Shown here in pieces: positions 28,886-37,556 of a stretch of 64,000 nt of DNA. This DNA is from Flavobacterium notoginsengisoli. Lineage in GTDB: Bacteria; Bacteroidota; Bacteroidia; Flavobacteriales; Flavobacteriaceae. The stretch lies in the NCBI RefSeq assembly GCF_014207905.1, contig NZ_JACHLB010000001.1, positions 1,304,723 through 1,368,722 on the forward strand. The letters are read 5' to 3'. The notes below the pieces were generated by a model. That model was given only the letters and a program-made list of their open reading frames with translations. It was not told the DNA's origin and searched no databases. Position 1 is the first letter of the stretch. The number at the start of each line of letters is the position of its first letter. Both the position numbers and the translations under genes were made by a program.

Positions 28886-29236
28886 ATGTCACACGAGCAC
28901 GTATCAAATACAAAAAGAATCTGGTTTGTTTTTGGATTACTTTCAGTAGTAACTACAGTAGAAGTTATTTTAGGTATCTACAAGCCTGAATCATTAGAGT
29001 TTACGCATTTTATAGGTTTGAATTTATTGAACTGGATTTTCTATATCCTAACAGTTTTCAAAGCATACTATATTGTATGGGCATTTATGCACATGGAAGG
29101 TGAAAAAAGCAGCCTTAGATGGTCTGTAGTTTCTCCTGTTATCTTCCTAGTTTTATATTTATTGTTTATTCTGTTAACAGAAGGACATTATATTTATGGG
29201 GTTTTTAAAGATTCTACTATTAAATGGAATTTTTAA
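28886..29236 (+). CDS. Cytochrome c oxidase subunit IV-like small membrane protein
   Basis: A 116-residue protein with three predicted membrane helices, containing the WAFMHMEGEKSSLRW stretch typical of bacterial COX4-like proteins. It is a non-catalytic subunit that helps assemble or stabilise the oxidase. It lies 18 nt after the long subunit III and is followed by a terminator, so it ends the first part of the cluster. Confidence 0.88.
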   Translation: MSHEHVSNTKRIWFVFGLLSVVTTVEVILGIYKPESLEFTHFIGLNLLNWIFYILTVFKAYYIVWAFMHMEGEKSSLRWSVVSPVIFLVLYLLFILLTEGHYIYGVFKDSTIKWNF

Positions 29237-29258
29237 CATGATATTAATTCGAAAAGAG

Positions 29259-29281
29259 TCCCGATAACATCGGGATTTTTT
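29259..29281 (+). terminator. Terminator after the subunit IV gene
   Basis: Perfect 7-bp stem TCCCGAT / ATCGGGA with loop AAC, followed by a T-run. Confidence 0.85.
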
Positions 29282-29289
29282 TATTTTTG
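29282..29289 (+). promoter_or_regulatory. Possible -7 promoter element before the SCO-like pair
   Basis: TATTTTTG fits TAnnTTTG and lies 25 nt before the ATG at 29315, directly after the terminator T-run. It would give the second half of the cluster its own promoter. Confidence 0.45.
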
Positions 29290-29314
29290 TACCTCAATTA
29301 TTTCCGTTAAAACA

Positions 29315-29956
29315 ATGAAAAAAAATATAGTTCTATTTATACTTTTTGTTCTTCCAATTGTAGCGTATTTATTTTTTGCTTCTGGTGTAAATAGTTTTAC
29401 AACACTTCCTGTAATAACTCCAAAAGTTGCCGACTTTGGAAATTGGAAATCCCTAAATGGAAAAAAAGTCTTATTGGATAAAAAAATTACTGTTCTTGGT
29501 TTTGCAGGTTCAAATATTTTAGAAAATCGAGGGAATTATTTCAACTTAAACGAAAAAATATATAAACGCTATAATGGTTTTGAAGATCTTCAATTTGTAG
29601 TTCTTTGTCCGCTTGGAACAGAAAATGAAGCTCAGAAAATCGTTGATGCATTATCTCCTTTTACGGATGTTAAAAACTGGAATTTCGTATTTGCATCGAA
29701 TGAAGAAATTCAAAAGTTTTATGATCAGCTTCACTTAAAAGAAAAATTAGATCAACATCTTGGTACGTCAAATGTTTATATCATCGATAAAGAACGTAAT
29801 CTGAGAGGGAGAAAAGATAAAGAAGAATATAAAGAAGGCTATGATACTTTTCATCCATCAGAGTTGAGTAATGAAATGCTGGATGATTTTAAAATAATTC
29901 TTTATGAATACCGTGCAGCTTTAAAGAAAAATCATAACGCTACAAAGCAACTTTAA
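29315..29956 (+). CDS. SCO1-like thioredoxin-fold protein lacking the metal-binding cysteines
   Basis: A 213-residue protein with an N-terminal membrane anchor (about 5-25). Its second half parallels the SCO protein encoded next: DVKNWNFVFASNEEIQKFYD here against KSSNWNFLTGDRDVIMDLS there, and VYIIDKERNLRGRKDK against ALIDKNGNIRCRKDE. The CxxxC copper site expected after the first strand is absent, replaced by a GFAGSNILENRGN stretch, and the conserved metal-binding His is not seen either. The function is unknown; it may be a non-catalytic partner of the SCO protein. It is 12 nt upstream of that gene. Confidence 0.8.
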   Translation: MKKNIVLFILFVLPIVAYLFFASGVNSFTTLPVITPKVADFGNWKSLNGKKVLLDKKITVLGFAGSNILENRGNYFNLNEKIYKRYNGFEDLQFVVLCPLGTENEAQKIVDALSPFTDVKNWNFVFASNEEIQKFYDQLHLKEKLDQHLGTSNVYIIDKERNLRGRKDKEEYKEGYDTFHPSELSNEMLDDFKIILYEYRAALKKNHNATKQL

Positions 29957-29968
29957 AATTCATTTATA

Positions 29969-30655
29969 ATGTTTAAGAATAAATCATATATCGGAATCTC
30001 TTTTGTCATTTTGATTTTTGGGATTTACGCAATTCCTAAAATTGTTGACCGAGTTAAAAACGGTGATGTTGTTAAAGGAAATCGCTTGGATAATGTTGGA
30101 GCTAAAACTTCAAAAGATACAAAGCTTTTAACGATTGGTCCAGCTCCAAAATTTGAATTGACTAATCAAGACAATCAAAAGATTTCTAATGAAAACTACA
30201 AAGGTAAAGTTTACGTATTAGAATTTTTCTTTACAACTTGTCCTTCAATTTGTCCAAAGATGAATATGAGTATGTTAGAAATTGAAAAGACATTTTTCGG
30301 AAATCCTAACTTTGGTATTGTTTCTGTGACAATTGACCCAAAACATGATACGCCACAAGTTTTAAAAGATCATGCAAAATTACTTGGTGTAAAATCTTCA
30401 AACTGGAATTTCTTAACAGGCGATAGAGATGTAATTATGGATCTTTCTAACAAAGGATTCAATTTATATGCAGGTGCAAATGATAAAGTAAGCGGTGGAT
30501 TTGAACATTCAGGTTTGTTTGCTTTGATTGATAAAAATGGAAATATTCGCTGTAGAAAAGACGAATTTGGGAATCCGAATATTTATTATGACGGTTTAGA
30601 TAAAAAAGGAGTACGCGATATTCAGGAAGACATTAAAATTTTATTAGCAGAATAA
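29969..30655 (+). CDS. SCO1/SenC family copper chaperone
   Basis: A 228-residue membrane-anchored thioredoxin-fold protein (anchor about 8-25). The copper site is complete: C91 and C95 in TTCPSICPK, and H180 in GGFEHSGLFALID; the conserved D-P-x-x-D segment is TIDPKHDTP. SCO proteins deliver copper to, or reduce, the CuA centre of cytochrome c oxidase subunit II. Its place after the oxidase subunits and before the DUF420 gene (the stop is directly followed by the next ATG) fits that role. Confidence 0.93.
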   Translation: MFKNKSYIGISFVILIFGIYAIPKIVDRVKNGDVVKGNRLDNVGAKTSKDTKLLTIGPAPKFELTNQDNQKISNENYKGKVYVLEFFFTTCPSICPKMNMSMLEIEKTFFGNPNFGIVSVTIDPKHDTPQVLKDHAKLLGVKSSNWNFLTGDRDVIMDLSNKGFNLYAGANDKVSGGFEHSGLFALIDKNGNIRCRKDEFGNPNIYYDGLDKKGVRDIQEDIKILLAE

Positions 30656-31243
30656 GTGATGGAAGATAATTCTTTAGAAAAAAAATATAATAAATTAATC
30701 GTTGCAGTTTCAATTGTAATTCCGGTTGTTGTTGCAATTTTATTTGGAGTTAAGCTTAAGGATTTTGGATTCGATGTTGAGCCATTGTCATTTTTACCTC
30801 CCATTTACGCTACTACAAATGGAATCACGGCTGTGGTTTTGGTTTGGGCTGTTTTAGCAATTAAAAATGGCAAACAAAAACTTCATGAAAGATTAATGAC
30901 TTTTGCAATTGCATTGTCTGTTGCGTTTTTAGTTATGTATGTTGCGTATCACATGACTGCAGATTCTACTAAATTTGGAGATTCTAATCATGATGGTGTT
31001 TTGGATGTTTTAGAAAGCGCTAAAGTGGGATCGCTTCGATTGGTATATTTTGTTATTCTGATTACGCATATTTTGCTTTCAATAGCAATTATTCCTCTTG
31101 TTTTAATTACTTACGTGAGAGCTCTTGGACAGCGATTTGATAAACATAGAAAAATAGCTAAAATCACTTTTCCAATCTGGCTTTATGTTGCTGTGACAGG
31201 TGTTGTGGTATTTTTAATGATTTCTCCTTATTATGCTAATTAA
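30656..31243 (+). CDS. DUF420 family membrane protein
   Basis: A 195-residue protein with five predicted membrane helices, member of the DUF420 (CtaM-like) family found beside oxidase assembly genes. In Firmicutes the related CtaM is needed for active heme-A oxidases; the same role here is inferred. Several histidines lie near membrane borders (KLHERL, AYHMTADS, THILLS, KHRKIA). Its start directly abuts the SCO stop, and its last 11 nt overlap the next gene. Confidence 0.87.
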   Translation: MMEDNSLEKKYNKLIVAVSIVIPVVVAILFGVKLKDFGFDVEPLSFLPPIYATTNGITAVVLVWAVLAIKNGKQKLHERLMTFAIALSVAFLVMYVAYHMTADSTKFGDSNHDGVLDVLESAKVGSLRLVYFVILITHILLSIAIIPLVLITYVRALGQRFDKHRKIAKITFPIWLYVAVTGVVVFLMISPYYAN

Positions 31244-31502
31244 TAAACAAAATATAGGTCGAAGTTCTAAATTAAAGTTTCAAACTTTCTTTTTTGGAAT
31301 TTGTTTTTTCTTTATTGGAATTTCAATGAATGCCCAGTGCGCCATGTGTCGTGCAGCTTTATCTGGAGATTCAAATGCTAAAAAAGCAGAAGCAGTAAAT
31401 GATGGAATTGTTTATTTAATGGTAATTCCTTATTTATTGGTAGTAATAATCGGTTATTTGATTTATAAAATGTATAAATCTAAAAGTAAAAAAGCAGTCT
31501 AA
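31233..31502 (+). CDS. Small membrane protein with CAMC motif
   Basis: An 89-residue protein: N-terminal signal peptide or helix (about 15-34, ending MNAQ), then the conserved-looking CAMCRAAL motif, a short polar stretch, a C-terminal membrane helix (about 60-80) and a lysine-rich tail. The two cysteines would face the periplasm right after cleavage, which suggests a metal or redox role, but no named family is recognised. It overlaps the DUF420 gene by 11 nt and so belongs to the oxidase-assembly operon. Confidence 0.8.
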   Translation: MLINKQNIGRSSKLKFQTFFFGICFFFIGISMNAQCAMCRAALSGDSNAKKAEAVNDGIVYLMVIPYLLVVIIGYLIYKMYKSKSKKAV

Positions 31503-31521
31503 ATTTTAGACTGCTTTTTTT
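31491..31521. terminator. Bidirectional terminator between convergent genes
   Basis: AAAGCAGTCTAAA (31491-31503) and TTTAGACTGCTTT (31505-31517) form a long stem with T-runs in both directions. The stem includes the stop codon of the plus-strand gene and ends 3 nt before that of the minus-strand gene, so one hairpin serves both. Confidence 0.85.
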
Positions 31522-32926
31522 ATTTTAATCCATTCACAGAAACATTTACAGTTCCGTTTATCTTGATAAAAGCGATTATAGCTTGATTCGTTAGCTGGAT
31601 TTTATCAAACTGAATATCTTCCATTTTTCCATTTACAAAAACACCAGGCATTGGAGAATAGTTCTTTAAATAACTAGCCATACTTTTTTTGCCTTCTTCT
31701 AAATTTGGCTGAATAGAATATCGACAGCTTTCCTCCATTTTTCTTAAAACATATCCTTGAGCAAGCCAATTTGCAGTTCTCATTAGTTTGCTTTTGGTAT
31801 CTAATACATAATCTAATTTGTCGAAATAAATTTCTTTGGTCTTAGGATTGTATTGTGGAAATCCATTCAGATAAAGTGTTCCATTTATAGAACCTAAAAC
31901 ATCTAATGCAATTACCATTTTGCCGTCTTTGTGCCAGATAGATACATTTTTTACAGTAACTTTTTTGCTTCCAGATCCAAATTCTTGACCGGCAAAATTT
32001 TTGGTCATAATTTTTGAAGCATCAACATAACTCGAAATTGCGGCAATATTAGCAGAGATTTGGTTTGGAATTTTTGCAACAGGCTTTAAAACAATTTTAT
32101 TGGCATTAAACTTCGATTCTGGCTGTTTGCCAACAATTGTTTCCATATTGCATTTCATTCCCATATCTAATAAAAAGGAATCATTTTTAAGTTTAGCGTT
32201 GGTTGAGTAAATTTCGATAGGAACAATTCGAAGCCAGCTCTCATAAGTATCGCTCATTTGAAAAGGCGTGCAGATTTTTTCAACAGCTTGAAGAACATTC
32301 GGTTTAAAATCCATTGATTTTTCAATGGCTTCATCTATTTTCTTTTCCAATTTACTTTTAAAAATAGAAATAGCAGGATTTATTAGGTAAGTAATTGGCA
32401 TATTTTTACCAAAAACGGTCATTGTTGGACTTTCGCTCCAATCTAAAGATTTAAATTCAGTTTTGGTGGTAAGTTTCCAATTTGTCAAGGCAGCTTCGCT
32501 AGACAATGTAATGGTTCCGTTTAGATTAAATTCTCTAATATCATATAATTCCACACCTAATTTTTTTGTGCCAATACGATATTTGATGTTCGCTTTAAGC
32601 GGTAAAATTGTTTTAAGTTTTTTATCTGGATTTGAAGGATCGTTTTGAATCTTAATAGGAGCCTGTTTCCAGATTTTCATTTCGATATCATCATCATCGA
32701 TTGTATTATCTTCGTAAATCAATCCATTTAAAACGGCATTGGTTTGGTTTTCAATATCGGTTAGTTTTATCGTAATAGGTAGATTGATAAAGGAAGGAGT
32801 GATATCGTAAATCAGTGGACTTGCATCGTCTGGTTCTGGTTTTAATGTTTCTAATTTTTGAGAAGATGAACAGCCTGCAAATAGGATAAGAGCAGTAAAT
32901 ACTGAAATGATCGAAGTAAGTTTCAT
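31520..32926 (-). CDS. DUF4403 family lipoprotein
   Basis: A 468-residue lipoprotein: signal peptide with lipobox FAGC, cysteine at about residue 19. The mature part is a mixed alpha/beta protein of the DUF4403 family, with tandem lipid-binding (TULIP-like) features such as the SIFKSKLEKKIDEAIEKS helix near 190 and a NGTLYLNGFPQYNP segment near 360. The function is unknown; an envelope lipid-binding role would be inference. It stands alone, divergent from the ABC exporter operon. Confidence 0.82.
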   Translation of the reverse strand: MKLTSIISVFTALILFAGCSSSQKLETLKPEPDDASPLIYDITPSFINLPITIKLTDIENQTNAVLNGLIYEDNTIDDDDIEMKIWKQAPIKIQNDPSNPDKKLKTILPLKANIKYRIGTKKLGVELYDIREFNLNGTITLSSEAALTNWKLTTKTEFKSLDWSESPTMTVFGKNMPITYLINPAISIFKSKLEKKIDEAIEKSMDFKPNVLQAVEKICTPFQMSDTYESWLRIVPIEIYSTNAKLKNDSFLLDMGMKCNMETIVGKQPESKFNANKIVLKPVAKIPNQISANIAAISSYVDASKIMTKNFAGQEFGSGSKKVTVKNVSIWHKDGKMVIALDVLGSINGTLYLNGFPQYNPKTKEIYFDKLDYVLDTKSKLMRTANWLAQGYVLRKMEESCRYSIQPNLEEGKKSMASYLKNYSPMPGVFVNGKMEDIQFDKIQLTNQAIIAFIKINGTVNVSVNGLK

Positions 32927-33102
32927 TAATATGAATTTTTAATACTGGAGTAAAATTACAAAAACAATCATATTTTCTTAAAAAAGTGTAACAATTAGTA
33001 AAGATTGAAGTCTTATACAAAAATGTAACGAAAGTATTAACTTTTTATTATCATAAATTACTTAATAAAAATGTTATTATTGTCTAAAAATTTAACAATA
33101 CC

Positions 33103-33804
33103 ATGATTGAAATTAAAGATTTACACAAGTCCTACAAAATGGGAAGTTCTGAACTGCATGTATTAAAAGGTATTAATTTTAATATTGAAGAAGGTGAATT
33201 AGTTGCAATCATGGGTTCGTCTGGTTCTGGTAAGTCGACGCTTCTAAATATCTTAGGAATTTTGGATGAGGCAGATTCTGGAAGTTATATTTTGGATAAA
33301 ACACCAATTAAAAAATTAAACGAAACCATCGCATCAAGATATCGAAACAAATTCTTAGGTTTCGTTTTTCAATCTTTTAATTTAATTAATTATAAAAGTG
33401 CTTTGGATAACGTTGCAATGCCTTTATACTATCAAGGTATAAAAAGGAAAGAGCGTTATGAAATTGCAATGAAATATTTAGAAAAAGTAGGTTTAGGAAG
33501 CCATTCGCATCATTTGCCAAGTGAGCTTTCTGGAGGACAGAAACAACGTGTAGCTATAGCTAGAGCACTTGCTTCAAATCCGAAAGTTTTATTGGCGGAT
33601 GAGCCAACAGGTGCGCTTGACACGAAAACTTCTTATGAAGTAATGGAACTTATTCAAGGAATTAATGATGAAGGAAAAACAATCCTAATTGTTACACATG
33701 AACCTGATATTGCCGCAATGTGCAAAAGAAACGTGGTCCTAAAAGACGGACTAATTATTGACGATAAAAAAGTAGAACAAGTTAGAGCTTCGTCTTATGT
33801 TTAA
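33103..33804 (+). CDS. MacB/LolD-type ABC transporter ATPase
   Basis: A 233-residue ATPase with Walker A GSSGSGKST (38-46), signature LSGGQ (142-146), Walker B LLADEP (163-168) and the switch histidine in TILIVTHEPDIA. It powers type VII ABC (MacB-like) mechanotransmission from the cytoplasm to periplasmic partners. Its stop overlaps the start of the first permease by 8 nt. The operon has two permeases, two adaptors and a TolC-like channel. Confidence 0.93.
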   Translation: MIEIKDLHKSYKMGSSELHVLKGINFNIEEGELVAIMGSSGSGKSTLLNILGILDEADSGSYILDKTPIKKLNETIASRYRNKFLGFVFQSFNLINYKSALDNVAMPLYYQGIKRKERYEIAMKYLEKVGLGSHSHHLPSELSGGQKQRVAIARALASNPKVLLADEPTGALDTKTSYEVMELIQGINDEGKTILIVTHEPDIAAMCKRNVVLKDGLIIDDKKVEQVRASSYV

Positions 33805-35041
33805 TATCGAACGTTGGCAGGAAATATTTGAAGCTATTTCTAAGAACCGTTTAAGAACATTCTTGACCGGAATTTCTGTGGCTTCGGGAATTTTTATTTT
33901 GGTGATTTTACTCGGAGCGGGTAAAGGTCTCCAGAACGGAATTGAAAAACAATTTGAACGTGATGCTGCTGGAATTATTGAGGTTTGGTCGGGAACAACA
34001 ACTAAAGAATATAAAGGATTAAATCCTGGTCGTCAAATTCAATTTCGAAATAGCGATTACGATCAATCTGTTCAAAAATTTGAAGACAAATTAGATTTAA
34101 GAGCTTCGACACAGAATTATTGGGGACAGTCTTTTGCTTACGGAAAAGAATCTGGCAATTATCAGTATCGAGGAGTGAATCCGGATTATGGCGGAATTGA
34201 AAACTTAACCATAGTTCAAGGGCGTTATGTAAATGCTAAAGACATTGAAAGTAATGCAAAAGTTGCTGTTATTGGGATGAAATTAAAAACCGATTTGCTT
34301 AAAGATAAAAATGCTATTGGTGAAGAAATTTTAATCAACAATATTAGTTTTAAAGTAATTGGAGTTTTTACCGATCCGGGAGGAGAAAGAGAAGAAACTC
34401 GTGCTTATTTGCCGTTAACCACTGTTCAGAAAACTTTTGGTGCAGGCGATAAAATTAGCAATCTGTTTTTTACATTAAAAAAGACAGATAACTACGATGA
34501 AGCATTAGCGCAATCTGAAAAGTTTACCCAAGATTTGAAAAATCTGCTGAAAAGCAAAAATATGGTTGCTCCTGAAGATGATAGTGGGATAGGTGCTTAT
34601 AATTCGGTTAAAGATGCTAAACAATTTTATGACTTGAATTTGTATATCAGATTGTTTTTCTGGTGGGTTGGTATTTGTACCATTATCGCTGGAGTTGTGG
34701 GTGTAAGTAATATTATGCTTATTATAGTGAAAGAACGTACGAAAGAAATTGGAATTAGAAAAGCGCTTGGAGCTTCGCCATTTTCAATCATTTCAATGAT
34801 TCTTCACGAATCAATATTTATTACAACAATTGCTGGTTTTGTTGGTTTATTAGGTAGCTTACTTTTGTTAGAATTTGTTGGGCCAATGGTTCAAAGTGAA
34901 TTCTTTAGAAATCCAGAAGTAGATTTTAGTGTGGCATTGACCACTTTAATCTTGCTTGTTTTTGCAGGAGCAATGGCTGGATTTTTTCCAGCTTACAGAG
35001 CAGCCAAAATTAAACCTATTGTAGCACTTAGAGACGAATAA
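33797..35041 (+). CDS. MacB-like ABC transporter permease, copy 1
   Basis: A 414-residue permease with the MacB topology: an N-terminal helix (about 20-42), a large periplasmic domain (about 45-285) and three C-terminal helices (about 290-312, 345-365 and 378-400) carrying the FtsX fold. The coupling segment VKERTKEIGIRKALGASPFS is near residue 312. The next gene is a related permease 2 nt downstream, so the working transporter may be a heterodimer. The substrate is unknown. Confidence 0.92.
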   Translation: MFNIERWQEIFEAISKNRLRTFLTGISVASGIFILVILLGAGKGLQNGIEKQFERDAAGIIEVWSGTTTKEYKGLNPGRQIQFRNSDYDQSVQKFEDKLDLRASTQNYWGQSFAYGKESGNYQYRGVNPDYGGIENLTIVQGRYVNAKDIESNAKVAVIGMKLKTDLLKDKNAIGEEILINNISFKVIGVFTDPGGEREETRAYLPLTTVQKTFGAGDKISNLFFTLKKTDNYDEALAQSEKFTQDLKNLLKSKNMVAPEDDSGIGAYNSVKDAKQFYDLNLYIRLFFWWVGICTIIAGVVGVSNIMLIIVKERTKEIGIRKALGASPFSIISMILHESIFITTIAGFVGLLGSLLLLEFVGPMVQSEFFRNPEVDFSVALTTLILLVFAGAMAGFFPAYRAAKIKPIVALRDE

Positions 35042-35043
35042 TT

Positions 35044-36309
35044 ATGTTTAGTAAAGATAATTGGGACGAAATTTTACAGGCTTTAACAGCAAATGTATTC
35101 AGAACGATACTGACTGCTTTTGGAGTGTTTTGGGGTATTTTTATTTTGGTAATATTACTTGCTGCCGGAAATGGTCTAGAAAATGGTGTGAAAAAAGGTT
35201 TTGATGGAATAGCAACAAATACGATGTTTATGTGGAGTCAAACGACATCAAAAGCGTATAAAGGTTTGCCAAAAACACGTCGTTATGATTTTAGGAATAG
35301 TGATGTAGCAGCGTTAAAACAAGCCATTCCAGATTTGTTGTATGTTTCGCCACGAAATCAGCTTGGAGATTTTAACGGGACAAATAATGTTGTAAGAGGG
35401 ACTAAAACTTCAGCTTTTACAATTTATGGAGATTATCCTGAACTGATCAAACAGCAGCCAATGGATATCATTAAAGGGCGTTTTGTAAATCAGCAAGATA
35501 TTAATGAACGCAGAAAAGTTGCGGTAATTGGAAAAGGTGTTATCAGCGAACTTTACGGAAAAGAAGAAGAAGCAGTAGGGACTTATATAAAGATTAATGG
35601 GATTAACTTTATGGTAGTTGGAGTTTATAAATCCAAGCAGCAGGGAGGAAATGCCGAACAAGAACAAAAGAATATCTTTATTCCCTTTACTACTTTTCAG
35701 CAGGCTTTTAACTATGGAGATAAAGTTGGTTGGATGGCATTAACAGCAAAAGACGAATCTTCTATAACAGAATTAAAGCCAAAAATTTTAGAGATTATAA
35801 AAGCTTTACACTCAGTTAATCCGACAGATGAACGTGCAGTCGGAAATTTTGATTTGTATGAGCAATTTAATAAAGTACAAAGTCTATTTAATATCCTAAA
35901 AGTGATTGCTTATTTTGTTGGAACTTTAGTTTTGATTTCTGGAGTAATCGGAATTTCTAACATTATGCTTATTGTTGTTAAAGAACGAACAAAGGAAATC
36001 GGAATTAGAAGAGCTTTAGGAGCAACACCAGGAAATATTAGAGCACAAATATTATCAGAATCTATATTTTTAACCATCATTTCTGGAATGCTCGGAATAG
36101 CCGTCGCCACAGGAATTATAGCACTTTTAAATATGGCTTTAGATTCAATGCCCTCCGACGGAAACACCATGTTTGCCAATCCGAGTGTAGATTTAAGAGT
36201 AGTATTTGTGGCTTTATTAATATTGGTTGGTTCAGGTTTGCTTGCAGGATTTATTCCAGCTCAAACGGCAATTAATGTGAAGCCAGTAGACGCTTTAAGA
36301 ACAGAATAA
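35044..36309 (+). CDS. MacB-like ABC transporter permease, copy 2
   Basis: A 421-residue paralogue of the preceding permease with the same topology and the segment VKERTKEIGIRRALGATPGN near residue 310. The two share the FtsX-type C-terminal half but differ in the periplasmic domain. It lies 2 nt after copy 1 and about 40 nt before the first adaptor. Canonical MacB is a homodimer, so two permease genes in one operon suggest a heterodimer or two alternative complexes. Confidence 0.92.
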   Translation: MFSKDNWDEILQALTANVFRTILTAFGVFWGIFILVILLAAGNGLENGVKKGFDGIATNTMFMWSQTTSKAYKGLPKTRRYDFRNSDVAALKQAIPDLLYVSPRNQLGDFNGTNNVVRGTKTSAFTIYGDYPELIKQQPMDIIKGRFVNQQDINERRKVAVIGKGVISELYGKEEEAVGTYIKINGINFMVVGVYKSKQQGGNAEQEQKNIFIPFTTFQQAFNYGDKVGWMALTAKDESSITELKPKILEIIKALHSVNPTDERAVGNFDLYEQFNKVQSLFNILKVIAYFVGTLVLISGVIGISNIMLIVVKERTKEIGIRRALGATPGNIRAQILSESIFLTIISGMLGIAVATGIIALLNMALDSMPSDGNTMFANPSVDLRVVFVALLILVGSGLLAGFIPAQTAINVKPVDALRTE

Positions 36310-36348
36310 AATTATCAATCAAAATAAAATCGATTAAACCAAAAACAA

Positions 36349-37470
36349 ATGAAAAAAGGAGTAACGGTAACCATTTTAATATTTATTGCAATTGTATTTT
36401 TTGGCGCACTTTATTATTTGTATGCTAAAAATCAAGAACCGCCAGTTGTATTTAAAACGGAGAAAGCAGAAATTAAAACTATCGTAAAGAATACCATTGC
36501 GACAGGAAATATTCAGCCTGATGAAGAGGTTTTAATCAAACCAAACATTTCAGGAATTATTGAAGAAGTATATATCAAAGCTGGTGAAAAAATCAAAGCT
36601 GGTGATATGATTGCTAAAATTAGGGTTGTAGCAAATGTTTCTAATGTAAGCAGTACTCAGAATCAGGTTACAACGGCAAAAATAGCTTTAGATAATCAAG
36701 AAAAACTGTATAAGAGACAAAAGACATTGTTTGAAAAAGATGTTATTTCTGCAAACGATTTTGATGCCGCGCAAGTTGCTTACAATCAAGCGAAACAAAC
36801 TTATTTGGCAGCAAAACAAAGTTTGGATATTGTGAAAACAGGAACAACTTCTTCATTAGGAAATTATGCCAATACGTTGATTCGTTCAACAGTAAACGGA
36901 ATGGTTTTGGACGTTCCGGTAAAAGTTGGAAATCAAGTGATTGAAAGTAATAACTTTAACGAAGGAACAACAATTGCAAGTGTTGCAGATGTTGGAAGAA
37001 TGATTTTTATTGGAAAAATCGATGAGTCTGAAGTTGGAAAAATCAAAGAGAAAATGCCAATTGAAATTACGATTGGAGCTATCGAAAACAAAAAATTTGA
37101 AGCAGTTTTAAATTACATTGCACCAAAAGGAGTAACCGAAAATGGCGCAATTCAGTTCGAAATAAAAGCACAAATGATTAATAGAGACGATACTTTTATT
37201 AGAGCTGGATTGAGTGCAAATGCTTCTATTATTTTAGAAAAAGCAGATAAAATTCTGGCTATTAAAGAATCATTGGTTCAATTTGACAAAAAAACACAAA
37301 AGCCTTATGTGGAAATTGAAACGGCTCCGCAAAAATTTCAAAGAAGAGATTTGGTTCTTGGAGTTAGTGACGGAATCTATGTTCAAGTTAAAAGCGGTTT
37401 AAAAGATACAGATAAAATAAAAATCTGGAATCAAGGCTTAATTAACGAAACGGACAAAGAAAAAAAATAA
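36349..37470 (+). CDS. Periplasmic adaptor subunit (MacA/HlyD-like), copy 1
   Basis: A 373-residue membrane-fusion protein with one N-terminal membrane helix (about 5-27). A split lipoyl-like domain brackets an alpha-helical hairpin (about 95-165; helices with QNQVTTAKIALDNQEKLYKRQ and NDFDAAQVAYNQAKQTY) and is followed by a beta-barrel domain (about 210-300). Such adaptors link the MacB-like pump to the TolC channel. It follows the permeases and precedes the TolC-like gene. Confidence 0.9.
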   Translation: MKKGVTVTILIFIAIVFFGALYYLYAKNQEPPVVFKTEKAEIKTIVKNTIATGNIQPDEEVLIKPNISGIIEEVYIKAGEKIKAGDMIAKIRVVANVSNVSSTQNQVTTAKIALDNQEKLYKRQKTLFEKDVISANDFDAAQVAYNQAKQTYLAAKQSLDIVKTGTTSSLGNYANTLIRSTVNGMVLDVPVKVGNQVIESNNFNEGTTIASVADVGRMIFIGKIDESEVGKIKEKMPIEITIGAIENKKFEAVLNYIAPKGVTENGAIQFEIKAQMINRDDTFIRAGLSANASIILEKADKILAIKESLVQFDKKTQKPYVEIETAPQKFQRRDLVLGVSDGIYVQVKSGLKDTDKIKIWNQGLINETDKEKK

Positions 37471-37513
37471 GCTAATTTGAAAGTTTAAAGGGTTTTTTGG
37501 TTTTAAAAAATGT

Positions 37514-37521
37514 TAAATTTG
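37514..37521 (+). promoter_or_regulatory. Possible internal -7 element before the TolC-like gene
   Basis: TAAATTTG fits TAnnTTTG, 36 nt before the ATG at 37557, in an 86-nt gap. A TTG lies 14 nt upstream, slightly short of the usual spacing. Confidence 0.45.
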
Positions 37522-37556
37522 CGTGGTTCGGTTTACTGCGCTTTCATTAAAAAAAT

